DNA of 64,000 nt from Pinibacter sp031553495 (GTDB taxonomy: Bacteria > Bacteroidota > Bacteroidia > Chitinophagales > Chitinophagaceae): the NCBI GenBank assembly GCA_031553495.1, contig JAVBLN010000046.1, positions 1-64,000 on the forward strand. The letters are read 5' to 3'. The position numbers and the translations under genes were made by a program. Every line of letters begins with the position of its first letter. Within the stretch, counting starts at the first letter, position 1. Shown in pieces: positions 49,841 to 58,985 of the stretch. Below the pieces are notes generated by a model, which did not search any database, was not told the DNA's origin, and worked only from the letters and a program-made list of their open reading frames with translations.

Positions 49841-52117
49841 CTACATCGCCATTTTTATTACTCTTTTCACAATTGTAAAATTTTTATAAACTACTTGCAA
49901 TGCATATACGCCGCTTGATAAATTGTCTAATCCGGTTATTGCAATATTTGTAAGCCCCTTTGAAACCTTAGCCGCATCGGTTTTTACCAGTCGCCCACGG
50001 CTATCATATAGCAACATTTTTATAGCACCATCGTTGGGCGCTATTGCATGAAAAGTAATATTTTGTTTGAATGGATTCTGCACATTTTGCACATCAAAAG
50101 CTAACCCCTCCGGGTTTAGCACAATAGATTTACTATAAATAAATTCCGCTCCATCCTGTATCCTCACTCTGTAATACACGGTTCCTCTTAACTCTTCGGG
50201 ATCTGAGAATCCATAAGCTGCGCCGATGCCGGCAGTTGCTTTGCCATCAACGATGGCCAATTGTTTGTAGTGTATGTTATCAAAACTTTTTTCAAGAATA
50301 AACTTCGTATTCGCCGCCTCCGATCCCGATGTCCAACGCAACAACGCGTAGTTGACATTACTTAGCTGCCCCTCAAAATTTAGCAATGATGTATTTAAAA
50401 TCGTACTGCAATTATTAACATATACCATCAACGTAGTGCTGGCCGCCACAGAGCAATTATCGTTAGAGAGGTTTTCGGCAGATGTGGCAATCCTTATTCT
50501 GTACATATTTCCATTTACAGAGCTATCTGCCAAAAAAGGTTTGTGATCAACCCTGTATTCATACTTGCCGCCAACGTTTTGAACAGCACCCATTCCGGTA
50601 CTGTCAATAGACCAGGAGCTTCCGCCATCTTTACTTTTTTCCCATCGCCAATATGTGAAGTTGGGATAGAAACTACTTACAACAGTAGAAATATCAATCT
50701 GGTTGTTGTAACAAACTCTCGCATTTCCGCTTGGCTGCATATCGAGATTGGGAGTACAGGTGGCCACAGAAATATCATCTATAGCCCAATCGTTTCCACC
50801 GCCCCCCGGCGCATTATTACGTATGGTAAGTGTAAAGGAAGATTGGTTAGGCCCTGTCAAATAAGTAAACCCTTTTTTAACCCATTTCCCGGTGTAAGGA
50901 ATATCGCCGGTTGTGTAATAATCAATACCATTGAGCTGGTAAGTAAGATTAGGATGTACGCCGGATGAATCTCCGGGACCTGTCGGAATATAGCCGGAAT
51001 TGCCCGGTCCGCGGCCCATTGAGTCAGCACCACATTTTGAACAAATATTATACAACCACGAAGAAATTTCATAGTATGTATTAGGGCACAGATTTGTTAC
51101 CATGTATTGAAAAGCATAATCGGTTTTATAACTCGCATTCACCACCATCATATAGCCGGCGTTAGCATTCGCGACAGTATCCGCCGCTTTATTACCTGCA
51201 AACGGATCTGCGGCGCCAGTGTGATCGCCAATTATATCCCACACGCTAAACACGCGATGGCTTATACTTGTATTGTCCGGTTTCGTCCATGCATTGCTGG
51301 TAGTATAATTTTGTGTGCTGGTATTATTTGCCACGCCGTAGTAATAATCATCCGGTGTGCCGGTGGTAAAAGTCTTGAACTGGTATGTGCCTGATATGGC
51401 TGCAGAAGCGCCACGGTTCCTGCTTTTGCCAGAACCGAAAGTGCCGTTGAACTCCATGCCCACTGCATTTCCGCCTACGGTGTTTTCACAAATGCCGGTA
51501 TTCTTAAACACTGCAATATTATCTTTACCGAAATCTATATTAACAAACTTGTTATTATATTTATACGTAAACCTGCCTCCACCCACATCAAGCGTGCTGC
51601 CATAATTACTATTTATCACAATTTCATACGACACTACCATCACGCAAATGCTTCCCCAAAGTGTAGGTTTGTCGGTATTCTTAATTTGTCCTCTTCTTGA
51701 AGCGGTAGCAGTCTTTGACGCATTCGTTCCGTAGCCCATGTGTACGGTTATGTATTTGCTGCTCATAATTTTCGCGGGATCATTATCAGCCGCATCAGTA
51801 AAGCTTTTGTACACTTTTCCTTCGTTGGTTATTATTTTCATTGAATTGGCAACATATGTAGCGCCGGTCGGTATAGTATCATAAAATGCGCAACTATCAA
51901 TTGTAGGAGTAGTAGAGCTTACCACAATGGTGGTTCTTATCTGCAACACATCTTTTGGCTCTATGGTGCCGCCGGATGAGCCTTTTGTTTTATTCACATA
52001 GGTCTTGCCATAATCTATTGTTTGCGAAAAAGCCATATTGCAGGTAATGCTTAATAGTATAAACAGCCCTGTTCTGAAAAAGAAAAAGGCTTTCTTATGG
52101 TGTAGAGGTTTTTCCAT
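49841..52117 (-). CDS. Large secreted protein with T9SS type A sorting domain
   Basis: A 758-residue secreted protein. The signal peptide is within HKKAFFFFRTGLFILLSITC and MAFSQ. The ATG at 52117 is used; one 14 codons upstream is possible. It contains repetitive beta-sandwich segments with a Gly/Asn-rich part (KCGADSMGRGPGNSGYIP) and a DWAIDDISVATC strand like MAM/concanavalin-type modules. The last 75 residues (NPFKQNITFHAIAPNDGAIK to GVYALQVVYKNFTIVKRVIK) form the T9SS C-terminal sorting domain, which is cleaved on export to the cell surface. No enzyme motif is recognised; an adhesive or structural role is possible. Confidence 0.85.
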   Translation of the reverse strand: MEKPLHHKKAFFFFRTGLFILLSITCNMAFSQTIDYGKTYVNKTKGSSGGTIEPKDVLQIRTTIVVSSTTPTIDSCAFYDTIPTGATYVANSMKIITNEGKVYKSFTDAADNDPAKIMSSKYITVHMGYGTNASKTATASRRGQIKNTDKPTLWGSICVMVVSYEIVINSNYGSTLDVGGGRFTYKYNNKFVNIDFGKDNIAVFKNTGICENTVGGNAVGMEFNGTFGSGKSRNRGASAAISGTYQFKTFTTGTPDDYYYGVANNTSTQNYTTSNAWTKPDNTSISHRVFSVWDIIGDHTGAADPFAGNKAADTVANANAGYMMVVNASYKTDYAFQYMVTNLCPNTYYEISSWLYNICSKCGADSMGRGPGNSGYIPTGPGDSSGVHPNLTYQLNGIDYYTTGDIPYTGKWVKKGFTYLTGPNQSSFTLTIRNNAPGGGGNDWAIDDISVATCTPNLDMQPSGNARVCYNNQIDISTVVSSFYPNFTYWRWEKSKDGGSSWSIDSTGMGAVQNVGGKYEYRVDHKPFLADSSVNGNMYRIRIATSAENLSNDNCSVAASTTLMVYVNNCSTILNTSLLNFEGQLSNVNYALLRWTSGSEAANTKFILEKSFDNIHYKQLAIVDGKATAGIGAAYGFSDPEELRGTVYYRVRIQDGAEFIYSKSIVLNPEGLAFDVQNVQNPFKQNITFHAIAPNDGAIKMLLYDSRGRLVKTDAAKVSKGLTNIAITGLDNLSSGVYALQVVYKNFTIVKRVIKMAM

Positions 52118-52266
52118 AGCAGTAGTTTTTTCAAAAGGGGGATTAATGCCTTCAATCAAACATAGAAAAAGAATATAAAAGCCGGTATAGTAAAACTACT
52201 CGTCTTTAATAGCATTTTTACTACACTTTATTTTTTATACTCCGGGCATGATAATATTGTGTAATT

Positions 52267-52343
52267 ATTTTTTGGAACCGGCGGTAGTGCTACTATTAAG
52301 CATCGTTGTGTCACTCACTTGTGCGGTAGGAATGCTATTCGGC
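52267..52343 (+). repeat. K-element 25, T-first, box type A
   Basis: T7, GGAACCGGCGGTAGTGCTAC, TATTAAGCATCG, TTGTGTCACTCACTTGT, GCGGTAGGAATGCTATTCGG. The left partner of K-element 26 across a gene-free 590-bp spacer. Confidence 0.94.
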
Positions 52344-52931
52344 GAGCTGGCAGTGGGCAGTAGTTGCCGGTTACCGGTTGCCGGTGTTGAAGTACAGGCA
52401 ATACAATAAATTGTCAGTACACTAATCCAATGAGATTTCTCGCACGGTTTGGTTTATTATAGGTTGCAATATTTCTTTTTCGCTATGTTAAAAACACAAG
52501 CTCGAAATGACGGATAAGATTGGTGTCAGAATTTGGATTCGTTGGATTAAAGGATTCATGGATTAGAGGATTTAGATTGACCAGGAAAACAAAATCCAAC
52601 AATCCAACAATCTGATAAATCCTAATTCAGACAATTATAGAAAATGTTCCCGCACGTCATATCTCGCACGGAGTGGTGAAAGTATATGATTTTCAAACCA
52701 TCTATACGTAGCGTCAAAAAATAATGCAGTATAAAAAATATTAAACCTCTTTTCTGTCGCGCATTTGATACTGCATAGGTTTTGACGTTGTGTATAAAAG
52801 CAACAGTATAGTGCTGCAAGCCTTACAGAGCGTAAATAAATGGAGAATTGAGAGTGGAGAATTGAGAATGCTTTAATCACTGATTGCAAGCCAAAACAAA
52901 AGCACTCATTACTTATTACTCAAAACTCATT
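52344..52931. repeat. Gene-free spacer between K-elements 25 and 26
   Basis: GTTGCCG/GTTACCG/GTTGCCG (52364-52385), GGATTNNN words of 8-bp period (52535-52577), AATCCAAC x2 (52590-52606), the inverted repeat at 52703-52799, and GAGAATTGAGAGTGGAG then CTCATTACTTATTACTC words (52843-52925). The stretch 52437-52515 (TTTCTCGCACGG to CTCGAAATGACGG) resembles a GTCATTTCGAGC repeat I recall from other Bacteroidota. Open frames at 52622-52889 are not believed. Confidence 0.65.
52703..52799. repeat. Imperfect 30-bp inverted repeat
   Basis: CGTCAAAAAATAATGCAGTA on the left (52712-52731) pairs with TACTGCATAGGTTTTGACG on the right (52769-52787). The pairing extends outwards through ATACGTAG/TTGTGTAT with mismatches. 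The loop is about 35 nt. It could be a small MITE or a stable RNA hairpin. Confidence 0.65.
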
Positions 52932-53010
52932 GTATAGCATTACTACCGTTGAAGTGAGTGACACAACGATGATGCCATGAAAAACCGCCGCCGGTTCACA
53001 AAATAAAAAA
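52932..53010 (-). repeat. K-element 26, A-last, box type A (variant)
   Basis: TATAGCATTACTACC, GTTGAAGTGAGTGACACAAC, GATGATGCCATGAAAAACC, GCCGCCGGTTC, interrupted A-tract. Its A-tract is the minus-strand U-run of the fumC terminator. Confidence 0.88.
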
Positions 53011-53066
53011 AGCCAAAACTCAAAACGATGCAATAAACATTGCTACCAGTTTTGATTTTTGGCTTT
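53009..53066 (-). terminator. Terminator of fumC overlapping a K-element A-tract
   Basis: On the minus strand AAAGCCAAAAATCAAAAC pairs with GTTTTGAGTTTTGGCTTT, with an inner GCAAT/ATTGC stem, then T7 (53004-53010 on plus). It lies directly after the fumC stop codon at 53083. Confidence 0.85.
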
Positions 53067-53082
53067 CGATTTTTGAATTATC

Positions 53083-54480
53083 TTAAATCTTTCCTACCAT
53101 GTTAGCAGGCACCACCCACTCGTCAAATTGTTCGGGTGTTACGTAGCCAAGCTTCACAGCCATTTCCTTTAAAGTGATTCCTTCCTTATGTGCTGTTTGC
53201 GCTATTTCAGCGGCTTTGTAATAGCCAATTTTTGTGTTGAGCGCGGTTACCAGCATTAATGAATTGTCCACGTGTTTTTTGATATTTGCTTCGATGGGTT
53301 CAATGCCCGCCGCGCATTTATCATTAAAGCTTACACAACCTTCACCAATCAACCTTGCGCTGTGCAGGAAGTTGTAGATCATTACCGGCTTGAACACATT
53401 TAATTCAAAATGACCGGTGGCGCCGCCAATGTTTATGGCCACATCATTACCCAATACTTGCGCAGCAATCATAGTGAGCGCTTCGCACTGAGTGGGATTT
53501 ACTTTGCCCGGCATAATGGAAGAGCCCGGCTCATTATCTGGAATGAATAATTCACCAATGCCGCTGCGTGGTCCGCTGGATAACATGCGCACATCGTTTG
53601 CAATTTTCATCAGGCTAACTGCTACAGTTTTTAATGCGCCGTGTGCTTCTACAATCGCATCATGCGCGGCAAGCGATTCAAATTTATTTTCAGCAGTTAC
53701 AAAAGGTAAACCTGTTAATGCCGCAATATGCTTGGCAACATTTTCAGCATAATTAGGAGGCGTGTTAATGCCTGTTCCCACAGCGGTGCCGCCCAGCGCC
53801 AGTTCGGATAAATGCGCTAATGTATTTTTAATGGCTTTCAGGCCGTGATTCAACTGGGAAACATATCCGCTAAATTCCTGTCCAACCGTTAGCGGTGTGG
53901 CATCCATAAAATGCGTGCGACCAATCTTCACCACGTTCATGAAAGCTTTGCTCTTAGCTTCAAGCGTATCGCGCAGTTTTTCGATGCCGGGAATGGTTAC
54001 ATCCAACAGCATTTTGTATGCCGCTATGTGCATGGCTGTAGGAAATGTATCATTGGAAGATTGCGACTTGTTTACATCATCGTTGGGATGCAGGAATTTT
54101 TCTTTATCATCAAGTTTGCCGCCATTTAATACGTGACCGCGGTAAGCAACCACTTCGTTCACATTCATATTGCTTTGTGTGCCGCTGCCGGTTTGCCATA
54201 CAACAAGCGGAAAATAATCATCCAGCTTGCCTTCCAGAATTTCATCACACACTTTGCCAATAAGATCGCTTTTTTCTTTTGGCATCACACCAGCCTCAAA
54301 GTTGGTAATAGCGGCGGCTTTTTTCAGGTATGCAAACGCACGGATTATTTCTTTCGGCATGCGGTTGATATCCTGTGCAATTTTAAAATTCTCAATGCTG
54401 CGCTGGGTTTGCGCTCCATAATAAGCATCCACGGGCACTTTCACTTCACCCATGGTATCTTTTTCTATGCGATAGCTCAT
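53083..54480 (-). CDS. fumC: Class II fumarate hydratase
   Basis: Converts fumarate to L-malate in the TCA cycle, cytoplasmic, metal-free homotetramer. The 465-residue protein has the superfamily signature GSSIMPGKVNPTQCEA (catalytic Ser in the loop), QTGSGTQSNMNVNEV, GRTHFMDATPLTVGQEFSGY and the start RIEKDTMGEVKVPVDAYYG. All are complete. Followed directly by a strong terminator. The malate product is one substrate of BshA, though no physical linkage is implied. Confidence 0.97.
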   Translation of the reverse strand: MSYRIEKDTMGEVKVPVDAYYGAQTQRSIENFKIAQDINRMPKEIIRAFAYLKKAAAITNFEAGVMPKEKSDLIGKVCDEILEGKLDDYFPLVVWQTGSGTQSNMNVNEVVAYRGHVLNGGKLDDKEKFLHPNDDVNKSQSSNDTFPTAMHIAAYKMLLDVTIPGIEKLRDTLEAKSKAFMNVVKIGRTHFMDATPLTVGQEFSGYVSQLNHGLKAIKNTLAHLSELALGGTAVGTGINTPPNYAENVAKHIAALTGLPFVTAENKFESLAAHDAIVEAHGALKTVAVSLMKIANDVRMLSSGPRSGIGELFIPDNEPGSSIMPGKVNPTQCEALTMIAAQVLGNDVAINIGGATGHFELNVFKPVMIYNFLHSARLIGEGCVSFNDKCAAGIEPIEANIKKHVDNSLMLVTALNTKIGYYKAAEIAQTAHKEGITLKEMAVKLGYVTPEQFDEWVVPANMVGKI

Positions 54481-54638
54481 AATCTGTATGTTTTTAAAAG
54501 TTCGTAAAGTTAAATCAATACAAGGGAAGGAGGCGCTTTTTTTAATTAGTTGGCATAGTGACGAAAATCAGTTGGAATACACGATTTGCTATGCACAACG
54601 TACGAAAATTTGTAATGACAATGCATCGCTTGCTGCGT

Positions 54639-55418
54639 CTATCTTCCTTTAAATTCCGGTTTTCTTTTTTCCAAAAACGCGCCGGCGCCTTCCTTTAAGT
54701 CTTCCGTAGCAAAGCATTCGGCAAATTTTTTTATTTCAAAATCGTAGCCTTGTTGGGTATGATCAAAGTTATTTATGCATTCAATTGCTTTTGTAATAGC
54801 TAGCGGCGCTTTGCCATGAATAATTTGCAGTAAAGCTTTAACATTGTTTAAAAGCTCTTCCTGTTTTACAACATTGTTTACAATTCCATACTGCATAGCC
54901 TGTTCGGCAGTTATCATTTCGGCAGTCATGATCATTTGCATTGCCCGGCCTTTGCCTACAGCCTGCACCAGCCGCTGCGTTCCACCATAGCCTGGAATTA
55001 GTCCCAGGTTCACTTCCGGCTGACCGAATTTCGCGTTTTCGCTGGCAATTATAAAATGGCATGCCAGGGCCAGTTCGCAGCCGCCGCCCAATGCGAAACC
55101 GTTTACTGCAGCTACAATCGGCTTGGGTGATTTTTCAATTTTATCAAAAACCGATTGGTGGCCTTTGCGTGCAAGCGCCTCGCCCTGAGCATGATCCAAT
55201 TGTAAAAACTCGCTGATATCCGCTCCGGCAACAAACGACTTTTGACCGGCGCCGGTAATAATTGCCGACCGTATTGCATTATTACCATATACTTCATCTA
55301 TTACCGCGCTCAATTCCTCAATTACTGTTCTGTTTAAAGCATTCAGCTTATCGGGCCTGTTAATGGTAATAACAAGCGTTTCATTTTCGATTGCTGTTAG
55401 CAGTGTTTGATAATTCAT
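54639..55418 (-). CDS. Enoyl-CoA hydratase/isomerase family protein
   Basis: A 259-residue crotonase-fold enzyme. The oxyanion hole lies in SFVAGADISEF and NGFALGGGCELALACHF. Both catalytic glutamates of true hydratases are present (CELAL and FGQPEVNLGLIPGYGG), so 2-enoyl-CoA hydration is likely. The C-terminal FLEKRKPEFKGR is typical. It could act in beta-oxidation with the acyl-CoA dehydrogenase at 3.5 kb. A TAAATTTG element lies just upstream on the minus strand, but no properly spaced -33 box was found. Confidence 0.92.
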   Translation of the reverse strand: MNYQTLLTAIENETLVITINRPDKLNALNRTVIEELSAVIDEVYGNNAIRSAIITGAGQKSFVAGADISEFLQLDHAQGEALARKGHQSVFDKIEKSPKPIVAAVNGFALGGGCELALACHFIIASENAKFGQPEVNLGLIPGYGGTQRLVQAVGKGRAMQMIMTAEMITAEQAMQYGIVNNVVKQEELLNNVKALLQIIHGKAPLAITKAIECINNFDHTQQGYDFEIKKFAECFATEDLKEGAGAFLEKRKPEFKGR

Positions 55419-55488
55419 ACCTTTGCAAATTTATTTACCTAAGATAGCAACTTACCGCGTATCATATTTGTAATAATTTTTCAGCAGC

Positions 55489-56091
55489 ATGAATTTGTTA
55501 AGTGTTATAACCTATACAGGAATATTTGTTTTCGCCGCCACAGGCGCATTTAAGGCACGCACATACCGAATGGATATATTCGGCGCCGGTGTACTAGCCT
55601 TTGTAACTGCCTATGGTGGCGGCACTTTGCGTGATTTGCTGATTGGCGTGCGGCCTGTAAACTGGGTGAACGATTACCTGGCACTCACACTTGTAATATC
55701 TTCCACGCTTATCACTTTCTTTTTTAAACTCAATTACGAAAATTTTAAAAGAACCATTTTTATTACAGATGCCATTGGCCTCGGATTATTTACTGTAGCC
55801 GGAATAGAAAAAAGTATTCAACTCGGGATCAACGAAATGTATGCGGTGGTAATGGGGGTTATCACAGCCACTTTTGGAGGTATGCTGGCGGATGTATTAT
55901 GCAATGCGGTTCCCAACATTTTTAAGCGCGGCGAGCTATATGCCACAGCCTGCGCGATCGGCGGCATTGCGTATGTATCGCTCAGAGCGGCCGGTGTGGA
56001 ATATAATACCAATCTGCTGCTATGCGTTTGTATCGTTGTCCTTATAAGAATCATATCAAAATGGAAAGGGGTGCATCTGCCTGAGATTTAG
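55489..56091 (+). CDS. TRIC-like (UPF0126/YicG) cation channel family protein
   Basis: A 200-residue integral membrane protein with seven predicted helices. The two-fold repeat characteristic of prokaryotic TRIC channels is visible: AYGGGTLRDLLIGVRPVNWV in the first half and ATFGGMLADVLCNAVPNIF in the second, each with the kink-forming GG. TRIC homologues conduct K+ in trimers. The physiological role in bacteria is not established. Divergent from the enoyl-CoA hydratase gene. Confidence 0.9.
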   Translation: MNLLSVITYTGIFVFAATGAFKARTYRMDIFGAGVLAFVTAYGGGTLRDLLIGVRPVNWVNDYLALTLVISSTLITFFFKLNYENFKRTIFITDAIGLGLFTVAGIEKSIQLGINEMYAVVMGVITATFGGMLADVLCNAVPNIFKRGELYATACAIGGIAYVSLRAAGVEYNTNLLLCVCIVVLIRIISKWKGVHLPEI

Positions 56092-56145
56092 AAGTTAAAT
56101 CATTGAGGTTTGTCTTTTGTATACAAGCATTTTTGTTGTCTAGCG

Positions 56146-56225
56146 TTTTTATTGTGAAACCGGCATCGGTGCCCTGATTAAGCTCCGGTTGTGTCACTCA
56201 CTTGTACTGTTGTAATTCTATTGGG
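56146..56225 (+). repeat. K-element 27a (T-first), box type A, CTCCGG variant
   Basis: TTTTTATTGTGAAACCGGC, ATCGGTGCCCTGATTAAGCT, CCGGTTGTGTCACTCAC, TTGTACTGTTGTAATTCT. An AACCAC-type fragment follows at 56260-56287 (AAACCACGAGGCACAAAGG). Confidence 0.88.
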
Positions 56226-56336
56226 CAATAAGTAGCAGGCCATAGAGAAATCAGTTTTTAAAAACCACGAGGCACAAAGGAACACAGTGCAAATTCGCAG
56301 ACCTCTTTCCTGTACTCAACTTTCTCTTTCCACTAA

Positions 56337-56359
56337 AAAAGGGATGAATATCCCTTTTA
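56337..56359. terminator. Bidirectional terminator between TRIC-like and GH16 genes
   Basis: A6-GGGAT, loop GAAT, ATCCC-T4. A short stem with A- and T-tracts on either side. It serves GH16 (minus strand, with six T) better than the TRIC gene. Confidence 0.65.
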
Positions 56360-56437
56360 TCTTATGTTCGACAAGCGCTGCGCTAACATGCCGAACAGCA
56401 CCCTGAACTGTTTAGTCTTGCATTTTCAACAATTCAA

Positions 56438-57232
56438 TCATTTCTTCTCATACACTCTTACATAATCCACTTCCATCGCTACCGGAAAAACGGAATCGTC
56501 GATGCCATATTTACCACCCCAGTTGCCACCTACGGCCACGTTGAGAATTAAATAATATGGTTTATCGAAAGGCCACTCATTAGTTGATAAATGTTCGTTT
56601 ACAACAGTATAGTATTTTTTACCATCCAGAAGAAAATCCATTTTTTCCCCGGTCCATTCTATCGCATATACATGAAATTTATCGTATGGCCGGGATATGT
56701 AAACGCTTTTCCCTTTTTGTGTGCCTTTTGTGTGATTATACGCCTGAGTGTGAATAGTACCATGAATACTATCTTTATCATACCCTACATGTTCCATAAT
56801 ATCTATTTCGCCGCAGGTAGGCCAGCCTGTTTTTCCAATATCGTTTCCCAACATCCATATCGCGGGCCAGGTACCTTTGCCGGCGGGAAGTTTGGCTCTC
56901 ACTTCTATTTTTCCATATTTGAATTCAGCTTTTCCTGCTGTTGATAAACGTGCGGATGTATATGATTTGCCTTCACGCGATTCTTTGCGTGCGGTAATTT
57001 TTAATGTGCCTTTACTAACATATGCATTTAAGGAATCGGTATCGGTATAAAATTGTTTTTCGTTATTTCCCCATCCTGTTGCGTTACCTCTCGTTTCATA
57101 ATTCCATTTGGCTTGATCGGGAAGACCGCGATAATTAAATTCTTCCTGCCACACCAGCTTCCAGGAAGAGCGCTGCGCAAACAGCGTATTGCATGATAAT
57201 AAAAGAATAATTGCAAACAATTGTTTTTTCAT
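56438..57232 (-). CDS. Glycoside hydrolase family 16 protein
   Basis: A 264-residue secreted beta-glucanase-type enzyme. The signal peptide MKKQLFAIILLLSCNTLFAQ precedes a single GH16 jelly-roll domain. The catalytic E-x-D-x-x-E is GEIDIMEHVG (two Glu: nucleophile and acid/base). WPAIWMLGND and the end VFPVAMEVDYVRVYEKK are typical of laminarinase/lichenase-like members. It probably hydrolyses beta-1,3 or mixed-linkage glucans outside the inner membrane. The substrate cannot be fixed. A lone gene bracketed by two K-elements with outward T-tracts. Confidence 0.93.
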   Translation of the reverse strand: MKKQLFAIILLLSCNTLFAQRSSWKLVWQEEFNYRGLPDQAKWNYETRGNATGWGNNEKQFYTDTDSLNAYVSKGTLKITARKESREGKSYTSARLSTAGKAEFKYGKIEVRAKLPAGKGTWPAIWMLGNDIGKTGWPTCGEIDIMEHVGYDKDSIHGTIHTQAYNHTKGTQKGKSVYISRPYDKFHVYAIEWTGEKMDFLLDGKKYYTVVNEHLSTNEWPFDKPYYLILNVAVGGNWGGKYGIDDSVFPVAMEVDYVRVYEKK

Positions 57233-57259
57233 GGGTAATTGTTTTTATTAGTTGATGAT

Positions 57260-57331
57260 AAGAATTACTACAGTTGAACGGAGCGTCGCAAGCAATGTCC
57301 CATCAGGGGTCTACGGCTGGTCTCAAAAAAA
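57260..57331 (-). repeat. K-element 27, A-last, box type C
   Basis: AGAATTACTACA, GTTGAACGGAGCGTCGCAAG, CAATGTCCCATCAGGGGTCT, ACGGCTGGTCTC, A7. The box is the exact reverse complement of that in K-elements 3 and 11. Confidence 0.78.
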
Positions 57332-57458
57332 TAATCTAAAAGTTTATGAAATTTCAAAACCGGATCCAGGATTTATTCATACAAAAGCGTTGCAGAATTA
57401 TTAAGTAAAAACGCTGCAACGCTAGTGGATCTGTCATCACAAATTTTTGCACTGATTA

Positions 57459-58985
57459 TTAACTTAACAACTGCAACGTGTGTTTAATTCGCCGATTGGT
57501 TTCTTCTTTTCCAATTATTGTGGCGATGTCAAACACACCCGGCCCAAACTTGCCACCCACAAGCATTACACGCAACGGCATCATTACTTCGCCTGGTTTT
57601 AGCTGATGGACAGCCGCTATTTCTTTAAATTCTTTTTCAAGATCATCATGCTGCCATATGGCCGTGAGTTCAAATGCGCGAATGAGTTCAACAAAGAATT
57701 GTTGTTTTTTCTCATCCCATTTCGGCTTAATGGAAGCGGTATCAATTTCTTTAGGAGCCACGAAAAAAAACGAAGCCTGCGTAACAAAATCATTCAGCAA
57801 AGTGCAGCGGTCTTTTACCTGTTCTAATACTTTTTCAAACTTATTGTCATCGCTTATAGTAATATTATTTTCTTCAAAGATTTTCTGTACGCGGTCTTTA
57901 TAATCAGCTACTGGTAGCTTTTTAATCCATTCATGGTTGAACCATTTTGCTTTTTCATAATCGAAAATAGCGCCGCTGTGATTAACCCTGCTTATATCAA
58001 AGCGGTCTATCAACTCCTCCATTGAAAACAGTTCTTTCTCTGTGCCATCATTCCAGCCGAGCATTGCCAGCAGGTTCACAAACGCCTGCGGCAAAAATCC
58101 TCTTTCATAAAAACCTTCTGTGAGTTCTTGTGTATTAGGATCTACCCAGTTCATACCAAATATGGGGAAACCATATTTATTGCCGTGACGTTTGCTGAGC
58201 TTCGCGCCGTCGGGGCCGAGTATCAAAGGCAGATGCGCCCATTGCGGCATTTCGTTTTCCCAACCCAAATACCGCCACAACAATATGTGAACAGGGGCGC
58301 TGGGCAGCCACTCCTCGCCACGAAATGCGTGAGATATTTTCATTAAATAATCATCTACCACCACAGCCAGGTGATAGGTAGGCATGCCATCGGCTTTTAA
58401 TAATACTTTGTCATCTACAAGGCTGCTGTCAAAACTTACTTCGCCACGGATCATATCTGTAAATGTTACCACTTCATCCTGCGGCATTTTAATGCGTATT
58501 ACATAAGGCGTTCCTTGTGCGATGAGCGTACTTACTTCCTGTTCGCTTAATGTGATCGAATTTTTCATTCGCTCACGAACCTCATAGTTATACTGTGGAG
58601 ACGGATTTTGCTCAGTTCTAAAAGCGGCACGCATTTGCTCCAGTTCTTCCGCAGTATCAAACGCGTAATAAGCATTTCCCTGCTTTACCAATTGTTCGGC
58701 ATATTGCTTATACAATTGCTTTCTTTCGCTTTGCCGGTAGGGCGCATATGGACCGCCATGCACCGCACTCTCATCAGGTGTGAGGCCACACCATTTAAGG
58801 CAGTTGAAAATGTACTCTTCGGCGCCGGGCACAAACCTCGTTTGGTCAGTGTCTTCAATGCGTAGTACAAAATCGCCGTCTTGTTGTTTTGCAAACAAAT
58901 AGTTGTACAATACAGTACGAACGCCCCCCAGGTGCAACCCTCCTGTAGGACTGGGCGCAAATCTTACTCTTACTTTCTTGCTCAT
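57459..58985 (-). CDS. gltX: Glutamate--tRNA ligase
   Basis: Class I aminoacyl-tRNA synthetase charging tRNA-Glu. The 508-residue chain from ATG 58985 begins SKKVRVRFAPSPTGGLHLGG, which contains the HIGH-equivalent motif. The KMSKS equivalent is KLSKRHG, after LILGPDGA. YNYEVRERMKN and the C-terminal anticodon-binding helices are present. A TTG nine bases upstream is not needed. It is divergent from obgE across K-element 28. Complete for the family (about 500 residues). Confidence 0.97.
   Translation of the reverse strand: MSKKVRVRFAPSPTGGLHLGGVRTVLYNYLFAKQQDGDFVLRIEDTDQTRFVPGAEEYIFNCLKWCGLTPDESAVHGGPYAPYRQSERKQLYKQYAEQLVKQGNAYYAFDTAEELEQMRAAFRTEQNPSPQYNYEVRERMKNSITLSEQEVSTLIAQGTPYVIRIKMPQDEVVTFTDMIRGEVSFDSSLVDDKVLLKADGMPTYHLAVVVDDYLMKISHAFRGEEWLPSAPVHILLWRYLGWENEMPQWAHLPLILGPDGAKLSKRHGNKYGFPIFGMNWVDPNTQELTEGFYERGFLPQAFVNLLAMLGWNDGTEKELFSMEELIDRFDISRVNHSGAIFDYEKAKWFNHEWIKKLPVADYKDRVQKIFEENNITISDDNKFEKVLEQVKDRCTLLNDFVTQASFFFVAPKEIDTASIKPKWDEKKQQFFVELIRAFELTAIWQHDDLEKEFKEIAAVHQLKPGEVMMPLRVMLVGGKFGPGVFDIATIIGKEETNRRIKHTLQLLS

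Noticed and set aside
52622..52889. Two overlapping minus-strand frames in the long repeat gap
   Set aside because: They read through the inverted repeat and heptamers, and neither resembles a protein family.
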